Source of the DNA: an uncultured Cytophagales bacterium
GTDB taxonomy: Bacteria; Bacteroidota; Bacteroidia; Cytophagales; Cyclobacteriaceae
Length of the DNA: 64,000 nt
Assembly (NCBI GenBank): GCA_913057175.1
Contig: CAJXNP010000006.1
Location: 1 to 64,000 of the forward strand
Direction of reading: 5' to 3'
Notes under the pieces: model-generated
What the model was told of the DNA's origin: nothing
Databases searched by the model: none
Seen by the model: only the letters and a program-made list of their open reading frames with translations
Part shown: positions 32,928-41,946 of the stretch, piece after piece
How the letters are laid out: each line of letters begins with the position of its first letter
Numbering within the stretch: the stretch's first letter is position 1
Program-made: the position numbers and the translations under genes

Positions 32928-34388
32928 ATGAAAACAAATAAACTATTAAAACTCATCGTTTTTTGCTTTTGTTTAGCAGCAATAACAACTTTTGTAGCAT
33001 GTGAGGATGAAGAATCTTGTACTGAATCCACCTGGTATGCTGATAACGATAACGATGGTTTGGGTGACCCGAACAACTCGATAGAAGCTTGTGAACAACC
33101 TGAAGGATACGTCTCAAACAGTGATGATGACGATGATAATGATCCTTTTTGCGAAGTTAAAACATGGTATCAGGACCTTGACGGAGATGGTTTGGGCAAC
33201 CCGGATGTTACAATGGAAGCTTGTGAACAACCAGACGGATATGTTGACAATGGTGATGATGACAATGATGTGCCTGCTCCTGCAAATGCCAAATATACCG
33301 TCAGCGCTGATGTCGACGGTGAAGGTTATTACGTTACAACAGATGATTTGATGTCCGGAAACATTTCTATCCTAGGCAATGGATCTGAAGGTTGGGCGAA
33401 CCTATCTGTCAGCGTAGATGGATACCTCTACATTCTCAACAATACCGAAAGTTTAACACAGAAGTATGAATTGACCGAGGATGGCCCGGTATTCGTAGCT
33501 GAAATTTCAAACCAGGTGTTAACTACCGGCGGCTTCTTTCGATACATTCAAGTAGTTAATGATAGTGAAATATTATTGTTGTCCAATCCAAGCGATGGTG
33601 AGGTACCTTATGCTGTCATAGACCTGGAGACTTTTGCTGCTACAGGCAGCGGATTCATTTCTATGCCTACCATTGAAGAAAAGATAAACCTGTGGGCAAA
33701 TGCCGTGGTATCAGGTGATGAGATCTTTTTTGGATCACTTTATGGCTACCCAAACTGGTTAGGACTTACAGATTCACTGGTAACCGTAAAACTGGATTAT
33801 CCTTCTATGGAGAACGGTGAGATACTAGTTACTACTGCCTCAGCAGGACAAACTTCAGGTTACCGTACCAATGGGTCATTTGTAACAGAAAATGGAGACA
33901 TCTACCAATACAATATGACTAGCTCACTCTGGTATGAGTATGAAGCGGTATCTGATAAGCCTTCTGTATTTGTAAGGATCAAGGATGGTGATTATGACGA
34001 GTATGTATTCGATATTTCTGCTGAGTTCGATGAGCCAATCGCTATTTGGAATGCCTGGTATGCGGGAAACAATATTGCCTATGCCAATATCACGCGCGTA
34101 GCTGATACTCCGGAATGGGGTGACCTTTCTCAAAACACTGGTACATTAGTAGAAGTAAATCTTGTGACGCAAACCGTAACAGAGCTGAACCTGCCGGATG
34201 CATCTTTTCTAAACATCTTCTCTTTAGATTGCATTGAGGACGGAAAATTCTACATTCCTGTGAGTGTCACAGGAGGTGATGCCAATATTTATGAAATCAA
34301 TATTGGAGGCGGGGCTGACGGCTTCACTAAAGGAGCAGTATTGGATGGTAGCAATGTATATGTGAATGCATTGTTTAGGAATTTTTAA
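32928..34388 (+). CDS. DUF4374 surface lipoprotein with two MopE-like calcium repeats, XusB-like
   Basis: 486 aa. Lipobox TFVAC gives Cys25. Residues about 30-118 hold two near-identical units (TWYADNDNDGLGDPNN..EACEQPEGYV; TWYQDLDGDGLGNPDV..EACEQPDGYV) with D-x-D-x-D-G calcium loops, as in MopE and thrombospondin-3-like linkers. From about 120 to the end is a beta-propeller of DUF4374 type (GWANLSVSVDGYLYIL, GFFRYIQVVNDSEILLLSN, EDGKFYIPVSVTGG). In Bacteroides thetaiotaomicron the DUF4374 protein XusB captures siderophore at the cell surface; the same neighbours here support that role. I do not recall the calcium linker from XusB itself. Confidence 0.85.
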   Translation: MKTNKLLKLIVFCFCLAAITTFVACEDEESCTESTWYADNDNDGLGDPNNSIEACEQPEGYVSNSDDDDDNDPFCEVKTWYQDLDGDGLGNPDVTMEACEQPDGYVDNGDDDNDVPAPANAKYTVSADVDGEGYYVTTDDLMSGNISILGNGSEGWANLSVSVDGYLYILNNTESLTQKYELTEDGPVFVAEISNQVLTTGGFFRYIQVVNDSEILLLSNPSDGEVPYAVIDLETFAATGSGFISMPTIEEKINLWANAVVSGDEIFFGSLYGYPNWLGLTDSLVTVKLDYPSMENGEILVTTASAGQTSGYRTNGSFVTENGDIYQYNMTSSLWYEYEAVSDKPSVFVRIKDGDYDEYVFDISAEFDEPIAIWNAWYAGNNIAYANITRVADTPEWGDLSQNTGTLVEVNLVTQTVTELNLPDASFLNIFSLDCIEDGKFYIPVSVTGGDANIYEINIGGGADGFTKGAVLDGSNVYVNALFRNF

Positions 34389-34398
34389 TTAAGACATC

Positions 34399-34734
34399 AT
34401 GTATACATTAGCATTTTGCCTTTCACTGATTTCCATCTACTGCTTGTATGCATTGTCTGACCGGGTGGAAATGGAGAAAAAAGGCATCATGCTTTATTTA
34501 AATACAAGGAAAACGCTGACCCTGCTTTTGGCCGTGTCAGCGTTTTTATTTAGCAGCATCATTTTTATCTCAAGGGTTGGATTAGGCGTTGGTATCTTTA
34601 CCAATTTGTCACTGTGGATGGTTTTGGCGTGTTTGACCGTCCTATTTTTGCCATTCAAAGTTATCCGATGGCCGCACCTTGTAGCGGGTACTTTGATATT
34701 TCTTTGTATTGAAATTTTCTTGCAACCTTTTTAA
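34399..34734 (+). CDS. Small membrane protein, DUF3325-like
   Basis: 111 aa with four predicted helices and little else: TLAFCLSLISIYCLYALSD, LTLLLAVSAFLFSSIIFI, LSLWMVLACLTVLFLPF and LVAGTLIFLCIEIFL. Position and topology match the DUF3325 proteins that accompany siderophore receptors and PepSY membrane proteins in other bacteria. Primary-sequence match is weak, so the family is tentative. Ten bases after the DUF4374 gene and five before the next gene, so clearly in the operon. Confidence 0.7.
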   Translation: MYTLAFCLSLISIYCLYALSDRVEMEKKGIMLYLNTRKTLTLLLAVSAFLFSSIIFISRVGLGVGIFTNLSLWMVLACLTVLFLPFKVIRWPHLVAGTLIFLCIEIFLQPF

Positions 34735-34739
34735 ACATC

Positions 34740-35021
34740 ATGCCAGCCAATAAAAAATACCTTTCCACATCACCCTGGTTCAAATTTGGCAAGCTCTCAG
34801 CTGCTATTTTGGGCAGCTTAATGGCCTCTGTCGGCATCCACGCTGCCTTGGCGATCTGGACTGACCGGTCTGTAGTGCTTCCTACTGCTGTGTACTCGGG
34901 CTTTTTGGTCTGGGTAGGCTTCATGCTTGTCACGTACTGGGTTCCAAAGGTCTGTCATGCTTGGTCGCTTCTCGGAGGAATAATTTTGGTATGTGCAATT
35001 GCCATTTATTTAGGCCAATAA
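34740..35021 (+). CDS. Small membrane protein, DUF3649-like
   Basis: 93 aa with three helices: LSAAILGSLMASVGIHAALAI, VLPTAVYSGFLVWVGFMLVT and AWSLLGGIILVCAIAIYL. DUF3649 proteins have this size and layout and sit between a siderophore receptor and a PepSY protein in proteobacterial iron operons. The match is by architecture and context rather than by strong motif. Its ATG begins five bases after the stop of the previous gene. Confidence 0.7.
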   Translation: MPANKKYLSTSPWFKFGKLSAAILGSLMASVGIHAALAIWTDRSVVLPTAVYSGFLVWVGFMLVTYWVPKVCHAWSLLGGIILVCAIAIYLGQ

Positions 35022-35034
35022 AACTCAAAAGATC

Positions 35035-36648
35035 ATGAGTAACCGGGATTATAATGTTTTCTTCAACACGCACACGGTCAGCGGTATCGTCATCAGTATT
35101 GGGCTATACGTGATCTTTTTTGCGGGGGCTTTTGCCCTGTTTATGGAAAGCATTGACCATTGGGAGTCCAATGAAAAGCCTCATGGACTTAAGTTGCTCG
35201 ATTACGACAAAGCCATTGCCCAGATCACTGCCGAAGGCTATGACATGCATGGAAGGGACCTGAGCATCTACTATCACGATGGCCAGGTCAATGTCTATTC
35301 AGCAGCCCTGGCGGATACGACACTAAAAAAAAGCGAACTGGGCCTCCTCACCGAAGCAGAAGCAAGGGGACGTATTAACCTGCATTTAAATGAAGAAACC
35401 TATCAGAAATCAACCACCCGGACAATATCACAAAAAACCCTGGGCAGCTTCCTTTACGATCTTCATTTTTTTGATCAAATCCCGACATTCGGGTTTTATC
35501 TGGCTGGATTGGTTTCCGTATTTTTTCTTTTTACCATCCTAACAGGAGTGATCGTTCACTGGAAAAAAATCGTATCAAACTTCTTTACATTCCGGCTGAA
35601 AGCTTCCATCAAAAACCTGTGGACAGACAGCCATACCGCCCTGGGGGTCATCGGCCTTCCTTTTCAGATCATGTATGCCATTACAGGTTCAATTTTTTGT
35701 CTGCTGGTCGCGATTTCTGTGCCGATAGATAAAATTATTCCTGAAGAAAAAGTCGAAGATGTTTCGGGGGAGGTTCAGTCGGAATACAATCCGGAAGCGA
35801 TTTCGATCAACAGTCAGATAGATATGATCCTGTCTGATTATTCCGATAAGGAGGTGGGAAGCGTTTATGCTGAGGTACATAATTTTCATGATCAAAATGC
35901 AGAACTGGAAGTTTACGTCAGTACAGAAGGGATTGAAAGTGTTTTTAACTACACCAAGTTGGTTTATCGACTTTCTGATGGAGAGGTGTTGGATTACAAA
36001 GCTGCCTCAGAAGCCTCTCCGTATGCGGAGGCTTCATGGGACTTTATCCATATCATACATTTCGGGGATTACGGAGGTATGTTGTTAAAGGTGATGTATT
36101 TTATTTTGGCATTGCTTACATGCTTTGTCATTATCTCAGGTGTGATGATCTGGCTGGTGGCCCGTGATAAAAAAAACTATCTGCACCGGGCCAGGTTCAA
36201 TCAAAATGTAGGGGCAATTTATTTAGGTGCCTGCCTGGGGCTTTACCCTGCCATCGCGTTAATGTTTCTTCTCACAAAGACCTTTCCGGCTGGAATGGAG
36301 CATCGGTTTGCATGGATCAGTTGGTTGTTCCTTGCGTTTTGGGTTGGTTATACAATTTATTCATTCTTTATCAAAAACAATTTTAAAATAAATCGAAATG
36401 CGCTTTTCCTCGCTGGTGTTTTAGGTGTGCTCATCCCCGCGTTTAATGGTTTTCATTCCGGCCTGTGGTTTTGGAAATCACTCAACATGGGCTATCCTGA
36501 TTCATTTTTCATCGACATAAGCTGGTTGGTCTGCGGTGCAATCACGTTGTGGATAGCGATTAAAATCAAGCCTCAAAAGAAGAAAGGAATAGATTTAAAA
36601 TCGAATTTTAAAAGAGGAAAAAAAGAAACACCTGTAGTTGTTACTTAA
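35035..36648 (+). CDS. PepSY-associated membrane protein, XusC-like inner-membrane reductase
   Basis: 537 aa. The N-terminal half has the PepSY_TM pattern: helix near 15-40 (GIVISIGLYVIFFAGAFAL), a periplasmic PepSY loop (YDKAIAQITAEGYDMHGRDLS), helices near 160-185 and 205-235 with conserved His (IVHWKKI, DSHTALGVIGLPFQIMYA), a second PepSY loop, then HIIHFGDYGGMLLKVMYFILALL. The last 170 residues add four more helices and a lysine-rich tail. Conserved His in helices suggest heme or metal electron transfer. Last gene of the receptor operon; expected to reduce or release iron in the periplasm. Confidence 0.87.
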   Translation: MSNRDYNVFFNTHTVSGIVISIGLYVIFFAGAFALFMESIDHWESNEKPHGLKLLDYDKAIAQITAEGYDMHGRDLSIYYHDGQVNVYSAALADTTLKKSELGLLTEAEARGRINLHLNEETYQKSTTRTISQKTLGSFLYDLHFFDQIPTFGFYLAGLVSVFFLFTILTGVIVHWKKIVSNFFTFRLKASIKNLWTDSHTALGVIGLPFQIMYAITGSIFCLLVAISVPIDKIIPEEKVEDVSGEVQSEYNPEAISINSQIDMILSDYSDKEVGSVYAEVHNFHDQNAELEVYVSTEGIESVFNYTKLVYRLSDGEVLDYKAASEASPYAEASWDFIHIIHFGDYGGMLLKVMYFILALLTCFVIISGVMIWLVARDKKNYLHRARFNQNVGAIYLGACLGLYPAIALMFLLTKTFPAGMEHRFAWISWLFLAFWVGYTIYSFFIKNNFKINRNALFLAGVLGVLIPAFNGFHSGLWFWKSLNMGYPDSFFIDISWLVCGAITLWIAIKIKPQKKKGIDLKSNFKRGKKETPVVVT

Positions 36649-36911
36649 AGAAAAGTAATCATCTATCAACCCAGAACAAACATAAAAAATGAGTACTTGA
36701 TTTTTGCACTGGACGAAAATTGAATACAACAACCATCTACCGAAAAACAGTGGATTTAAAAATGTCTCCGTAGTAAATTCGACCGCGGGTTTTCAAGTGA
36801 GATGGTCCATGAGCCTGACCATTGATGAAGATAATCAGGCTGTCCTTAACATTTAAACCTTTCTTCAAACCTCTTTTATCATGCCAAAGTTGGACTTGGA
36901 CTAATCGATTT

Positions 36912-37475
36912 TCACACCACCTCACTCTCTAAAGCCAAAAAATGTGTGATTTCATCCTTATCATTATGCATAGGGAAAATGGAGACCTTACAAAGATACT
37001 CATCCCCGTTTTTGCGGTAATTGATAATTTTCTCTGTAAATGGTTCGCCGTTGTTTAGTTGTGCCCTGATCCTTTTACGCGATTCCGGGCAAGTGTTTTT
37101 TCCCTGTAAAAATTCCGGTGATCTGCCAATGGCATGGTCTACGGAATGCCCGGTCATTTCTTCAAATCCATCGCTTGCCCAGCGAATTATTTTATTTCGA
37201 TCAGTTAAGACAACGGCCTGATGTGGAATGAAGAGTAGTCTTTTCAGATCAATCTTCCATCGGTATTCCCCGGAGAATTCCAATAACCCGGCTAACTCAT
37301 CTTCCGTTGGGTCATTTTCACTCTTGAGCCCAAAAGACACATCCCAGCAATTGAGAGGTAGCATTCTGAGTTTAGGCGATTCCATCTCGATTTGGATCTT
37401 TTTTTGTTCTTCTTTGCTTAGTGAGGAAAAATAGACGTCCAGGCCAATCATTTCATTAAGTTTTTGCTTCATCAA
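36912..37475 (-). CDS. LOV-like PAS protein lacking the photoactive cysteine
   Basis: 187 aa, no effector domain. An N-terminal 80-residue helical part precedes a PAS domain (about 85-187) that aligns with LOV sensors: VVLTDRNKIIRWASDGFEEMTG, GRSPEFLQGKNTCPESRKRI, GEPFTEKIINYRKNGDEYLCKVSIFPM, ITHFLALESEV. LOV domains have GRNCRFLQG; here Cys is replaced (GRSPEFLQG), and the later Asn of the FMN site is also changed (YLCKVS). So flavin photochemistry of the usual type is not expected; it may bind another ligand or be redox-sensitive. Alone in its strand run, 90 bases after metE. Confidence 0.85.
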   Translation of the reverse strand: MMKQKLNEMIGLDVYFSSLSKEEQKKIQIEMESPKLRMLPLNCWDVSFGLKSENDPTEDELAGLLEFSGEYRWKIDLKRLLFIPHQAVVLTDRNKIIRWASDGFEEMTGHSVDHAIGRSPEFLQGKNTCPESRKRIRAQLNNGEPFTEKIINYRKNGDEYLCKVSIFPMHNDKDEITHFLALESEVV

Positions 37476-37494
37476 TTATCATATTTAAAAAGTA

Positions 37495-37554
37495 AGGTTG
37501 CCATCATGTGATGCGTTGGGTCGCTATGGAAGTGATCACATGAAATGGCAACCT
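37495..37554 (-). terminator. Long hairpin after metE, possible terminator
   Basis: AGGTTGCCAT (37495-37504) pairs with 37545-37554 and CATGTGAT (37505-37512) with 37535-37542. This makes an 18-bp stem with a two-base bulge and a 22-base loop. On the minus strand it lies 10 bases after the metE stop and is followed by TTACTTTTT. Confidence 0.6.
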
Positions 37555-37564
37555 ATTTGAACTA

Positions 37565-39883
37565 TTATCTTACCGGAACACCTTTCTCGCTTCGAAGTTT
37601 TTTGGCAGCTTCCACCATCTCTACCAAAGCCTTCCTGGTTTCATCCCATTGTCGAGTTTTCAGTCCGCAATCGGGATTGATCCATAATTGACTTTCAGGG
37701 ATCAGAGCTTCCGCCTTTTCGATCAATTTCACCATCTCATCCCTGGCGGGCACCCTTGGTGAATGAATATCGTACACACCCGGTCCGATATCATTGGGAT
37801 ATTTAAAATTGGCAAATGCGTCCAGCAGCTCCATCTGAGACCGGGAACATTCAATCGTGATCACATCCGCATCCATGTCGGCGATGTTTTTGATGATGTC
37901 GTTGAATTCGGAATAGCACATGTGTGTGTGGATCTGTGTCTCATCCCTAACTCCACAAGAGGCAATCTTGAAGGATCGGATCGCCCATTTCAGGTAATCC
38001 TGCCAATCGGATTTCCTGAGCGGCAAACCCTCCCTGATAGCAGGTTCATCTATCTGTATGATTTTGATTCCGGCTTTTTCGAGGTCTGAAACTTCATCGC
38101 GTATGGCAAAAGCTATCTGATTGCAGGTTTCGGATCGAGGCTGGTCATTTCTGACGAAGCTCCACTGTAGGATGGTGACCGGGCCCGTTAGCATTCCCTT
38201 GACTACTTTGTCAGTCAGGGATTGGGCATATTCCGTCCATTCTACGGTCATAGCTTCTTCCCGGAATACATCTCCATAAATGATCGGTGGTTTGACGCAA
38301 CGGCTGCCATAGCTCTGCACCCAACCATTTTGGGTAAAGACAAAACCATTTAACTTTTCACCGAAATATTCGACCATGTCATTTCGCTCAAATTCGCCAT
38401 GTACAAGAACATCCAGTCCGGCTTCTTCCTGCCAGCGAATGGCTTTTTCCGTTTCTTCTTTTAAAAGTTCATGATACCCTCCCTCTGTTAACTCACCTTT
38501 TTTGAATTTGGCGCGCCACGAACGTACTTCTTTTGTTTGGGGAAATGATCCGATGGTCGTAGTGGGGAACAGGGGCAGATTTAAGACACCATGTTGTTTC
38601 ACCTTTCGAATGGAAAAATCATTTTGACGCTGCGAATCCGCATCCGTGATCGCATTCAACCTTCGTTTTACATTTGGGCTGTAGATGAGGGTAGAGATTC
38701 TACGGCTTTCGATGGCAATTTGGTTTTCTTTCAATGCCTGCAGAGCATTCTTATTCTCAGCTGAAAGGGCAAGATGTTTGAGATTCATTACTTCATCAAT
38801 CTTTTGCCTGGCAAATGCCAGCCATTTCTTTATATCAGGAGTTAATGTTTCTTCTTTGGTTTCCAGTTGCAGGTCGCACGGGATATGAAGCAAAGAACAG
38901 GATGGGGCTATCATCAGGCGGCTTTCCCCGATAAACGATTCGGCAAGGTTGATCAGTTTTAAGGACTCTGTAAAATCATTTTTCCAGATGTTCCTTCCAT
39001 CTACCACACCAAGAGAAAGACTGAATTTGTCGGGTAAGGATCTTAAGACATCACCGAGCTGTTCCCGGCATCGCACCAGATCGAGATGTAAGGCACAAAT
39101 CGGTAGGGAAGTAGCCAGAGATAAGTTATCTCTCAATCCCTCAAAGTAAGTCGCCACAAGTGTTTTTAACTTTGGAAATTTGATCTTGATCTCATTGTAG
39201 GCACGTCGCATTGCCACCTGGCTTTTCTCATCCAGATCAAGTGCAAGGAATGGTTCATCAAATTGGACCCACTCCACACCTGCCTCTGCTAAATCTCTGA
39301 TGATCTCGAAATAGACGGGAAGGAGATTTTCCAGTAAGTCAATCCTGTTAAAACCGTCCTCTTTTTCTTTGCCCAATAGCAGGTAGGAGACCGGCCCGAT
39401 GATGACGGGTTTTGTTACGATCCCTTGCTCCCTTGCTTCCTTAAATTCATCGATGATCTTGGTAGAACTTAACCGGAATTGCTGGTCTTTGTAAAATTCC
39501 GGAACAATGTAATGGTAATTGGTGTCAAACCATTTGGTCATTTCCATGGCCGTAATGTCCAGACCATTTTTTTGATAACCCCGCGCCATCGCAAAGTAAA
39601 GGTCATGGCTGCTCGAAAGTCTAGATCGAATTTTCTGGTATCGCTCAGGTATGGCGCCGACCGTTAACGTCATATCCAAAACCTGATCGTAAAAGGAAAA
39701 ATCATTGGATGGGATCAGGTCTATTCCGGCATTCTTTTGAAGGAGCCAGTTTTGCAGACGCATTTCCTTGCCCGTTTGCAACAGGTCATCCAATGAAGCT
39801 TTGCCCGACCAGTAAGCTTCACACGCTTTTTTTAATTCTCTTTTGTTACCAATTCGCGGATAACCAAGATTGTTTGTTAGCAT
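37565..39883 (-). CDS. metE: Cobalamin-independent methionine synthase
   Basis: 772 aa, normal length. Transfers methyl from 5-methyltetrahydropteroyl-triglutamate to homocysteine. The N-terminal barrel starts NNLGYPRIGNKRELKKACEAYW; the C-terminal barrel has FPTTTIGSFPQTKEVR, DVLVHGEFERNDMVEYFGE and GPVTILQWSF. Zinc ligands are visible in HTHMCYSEF and near the end in NPDCGLKTR. A cobalamin riboswitch lies upstream, so the enzyme should be shut off when B12 is present and a B12-dependent MetH elsewhere in the genome can take over. Confidence 0.97.
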   Translation of the reverse strand: MLTNNLGYPRIGNKRELKKACEAYWSGKASLDDLLQTGKEMRLQNWLLQKNAGIDLIPSNDFSFYDQVLDMTLTVGAIPERYQKIRSRLSSSHDLYFAMARGYQKNGLDITAMEMTKWFDTNYHYIVPEFYKDQQFRLSSTKIIDEFKEAREQGIVTKPVIIGPVSYLLLGKEKEDGFNRIDLLENLLPVYFEIIRDLAEAGVEWVQFDEPFLALDLDEKSQVAMRRAYNEIKIKFPKLKTLVATYFEGLRDNLSLATSLPICALHLDLVRCREQLGDVLRSLPDKFSLSLGVVDGRNIWKNDFTESLKLINLAESFIGESRLMIAPSCSLLHIPCDLQLETKEETLTPDIKKWLAFARQKIDEVMNLKHLALSAENKNALQALKENQIAIESRRISTLIYSPNVKRRLNAITDADSQRQNDFSIRKVKQHGVLNLPLFPTTTIGSFPQTKEVRSWRAKFKKGELTEGGYHELLKEETEKAIRWQEEAGLDVLVHGEFERNDMVEYFGEKLNGFVFTQNGWVQSYGSRCVKPPIIYGDVFREEAMTVEWTEYAQSLTDKVVKGMLTGPVTILQWSFVRNDQPRSETCNQIAFAIRDEVSDLEKAGIKIIQIDEPAIREGLPLRKSDWQDYLKWAIRSFKIASCGVRDETQIHTHMCYSEFNDIIKNIADMDADVITIECSRSQMELLDAFANFKYPNDIGPGVYDIHSPRVPARDEMVKLIEKAEALIPESQLWINPDCGLKTRQWDETRKALVEMVEAAKKLRSEKGVPVR

Positions 39884-40049
39884 TTTACTTAACTTTTAAA
39901 TGAAAAATTATTTAAAAGCCCTTTTGCTAAACCTCACGATGCCGAAAGAAGAAAGAAATGATGAAAGGAGTGATAATGGATGTCTTCACGGAGTTTTGCT
40001 GTGAACATTGACCGCATTATCAAAACTGACCATCTACTTTTATTCGCGA

Positions 40050-40235
40050 AAGCATCGTCATTCGGAAATGGCAGGTCTCCTGGCTTGTAACATTTCTGCC
40101 GTCCTTCTCATCCGCCAGCTGGCGGACAATGGACATTGTGAGGCAAAAACCATTGTGTTACTTACAGTTGCGCGTCAGCTCGTGATTTTCACACGATTCC
40201 CTTTTCATCCCGACCTTGATCGGGAACCCTGACCG
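40050..40235 (-). ncRNA. Cobalamin riboswitch upstream of metE
   Basis: On the minus strand the order of conserved blocks is GGGAATCGTGTGAAAATCAC, GAGCTGACGCGCAACTGTAA, a variable GC-rich arm (GTCCGCCAGCTGGCGGA), then the B12 box GCCAGGAGACCTGCC (40084-40070). This is the canonical adenosylcobalamin-type arrangement. About 170 bases separate the B12 box from the metE start and can hold the expression platform. Confidence 0.93.
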
Positions 40236-40450
40236 TTTGATAAAGAAATAAAGAAAAGAACTTATCTAACTTCAAAGCTACAATAATTCTGGCAATTTGG
40301 TGATGCTATTTTAAATAAATGGGTGGAGAGTAGGAGAAAGGGGCAAGGGGCAAGGAACAAGGAGGAGACAAATAAAAAATGTAATCAGTAAATGAAGTAA
40401 ACAGTGAACGGTGAAAAGTAAAGAGTATATGGTAGTTATAACCTCAATTC

Positions 40451-40517
40451 ACTTAATCAACCAATTAACTTAATCAACTCAATAACCATTTGGCAAAGGG
40501 CGGAGGGCAGGGTGAGG
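40451..40517. repeat. 67-bp direct repeat, copy 1
   Basis: ACTTAATCAACCAATTAACT... through ACCATTTGGCAAAGGGCGG...GTGAGG. The second copy at 40638-40704 differs at only a few bases. Confidence 0.75.
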
Positions 40518-40637
40518 AGTGTGATAATTCGTGAATAGTGAATAGTAGTCAGTAAAAAGTAATTAACAATGAGACACTCATTTGTTTCCTACCAAATTTT
40601 ACCAGCAACAAGAAACCAGCAACTAATATTACCAGTA

Positions 40638-40704
40638 ACTTAATCAACCAATTAACTTAATCAACTCAATAACCATTTAGCAAAGGGCAGAGGGCAGAGT
40701 GAGA
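40638..40704. repeat. 67-bp direct repeat, copy 2
   Basis: Same unit as 40451-40517, shifted 187 bases. It is followed by AGAAACAAGAAGTCAGCAACC, and preceded by ACCAGCAACAAGAAACCAGCAAC, the motif that flanks the four-helix-bundle gene in the hut cluster. Confidence 0.75.
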
Positions 40705-41336
40705 CAATAGTGAAATGTAATTGCCCAGAAACAAGAAGTCAGCAACCGTTACTTTTGTCCATAAAAAATCATTCATTTGGTTAGATTCCTACGATTCTGC
40801 TGAAATTTATTTTTGGAGGTTTAATTAGGCAATTTTCGTTAATTAATCTTATTATTATGCCTGAAAACCATAGCTCTGTATTTAAGATGGATTCACGTAT
40901 GGGAATAGAGCTGATTATTAACCACTTGTAATTCTTTAATGCCTTATATCATTTGCATCAGGATCGATAGGGTCTTTTCGTTGCAAATGTTATTATTTTC
41001 AATTAAAATAAGCTTAACTAAATTTTATTGTGTAGGTAGTAGGCTTTACTCAGACATGGCAAATTTGACCAGTGAATCTGCTACACTATTTTAAAGCTAC
41101 CAGCATCGACCATGAAAGGAAAGCTTCAGTTTTTTTTCAACTCCGGAAAACTCGCCGAAAAGCCTTTTATGGCCTTGCAGGGAAATGATATTATTCTGGA
41201 TTTATCCGGGACTTCTTCCAAATGGAAAATGATTAAAATATCATTTAATTATTGCCTCCCGTATTTTCCGGTCATATCAACTCCAAAAAGAAACCAATTA
41301 ACGCATAAGAATATTAACTAAATCTACAATTACATT

Positions 41337-41906
41337 ATGGAAACAATCAAACTCAAAACAATTGCAACACTGTCAATGATGCTTCTTTGCGGTGTTGTTT
41401 ATGCCCAGGTCAAAAGTGACTATGATAAGGACACTGATTTTACCCAATACAAAACATACAATTTTGAAGGTTGGCAAAAGGACAGCGACCAGCAGTTGAA
41501 TGATTTTGACAAAAAGCGTATCCTCGAAGCCCTTAAATCGGAATTTGAAAAAAGAGGAATGACCGTTACAGACGGTGATGCAGATGCTGCTGTTGCTTTG
41601 TACCTGGTACTGGATAAAAAACAGAGTACAACAGCCTATACTGATTACATGGGTGGGATGGGCTATGGACCGCGATGGGGATGGGGCATGGGCGCCGGAA
41701 TGGGAACATCCACTACTACCTACAGTGAAAATGATTATACAGAGGGCACGCTTGTGGTGGACATGTATGATGGAGAAAGCAAAAAGCTGATTTGGCAGGG
41801 AGTGCTGACTACCATTGTCAAGGACAAACCGGAAAAAAGAGAAAAGACCATCCCGAAAAATGTAGCAAAACTAATGTCAAAATATCCTGTTCCGGAAAGT
41901 AAATAA
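41337..41906 (+). CDS. DUF4136 periplasmic protein
   Basis: 189 aa with signal peptide (MMLLCGVVYAQ). The DUF4136 hallmark VKSDYDKDTDFTQYKTYNF opens the mature protein. It continues FDKKRILEALKSEFEKRGMTV, DAAVALYLVLDKKQ, a glycine/methionine-rich turn (GGMGYGPRWGWGMGAGMG), and TLVVDMYDGESKKLIWQGVL near the end. Members are exported and common in Bacteroidota; role unknown. First of three envelope genes spaced 40 and 27 bases apart. Confidence 0.88.
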   Translation: METIKLKTIATLSMMLLCGVVYAQVKSDYDKDTDFTQYKTYNFEGWQKDSDQQLNDFDKKRILEALKSEFEKRGMTVTDGDADAAVALYLVLDKKQSTTAYTDYMGGMGYGPRWGWGMGAGMGTSTTTYSENDYTEGTLVVDMYDGESKKLIWQGVLTTIVKDKPEKREKTIPKNVAKLMSKYPVPESK

Positions 41907-41946
41907 TAAGCTTTTAACAAATAAATAAATCTGAAAACAACTAATT

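Larger units (their letters stand above)
40236..41336. other. Repeat-rich spacer of 1.1 kb
   Basis: No gene can be supported; a 69-codon frame at 41112-41321 has no start context or recognisable content. The stretch is full of short near-repeats (GGGCAAGG, AACAAGAAACCAGCAAC, ACTTAATCAACC) and one 67-base duplication, described separately. The last 500 bases, A+T-rich, presumably include the promoter of the DUF4136 operon. Confidence 0.6.

Noticed and set aside
36737-36925. 62-codon minus-strand frame overlapping the PAS gene end
   Set aside because: No domain, no operon logic and an overlap out of frame; likely chance.
40320-40760. CRISPR-like array
   Set aside because: Repeats are unequal, irregularly spaced and not separated by unique spacers of constant length; no cas gene nearby.
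41112-41321. 69-codon frame before the DUF4136 operon
   Set aside because: Low-quality composition in an A+T-rich promoter region, no recognisable motif.
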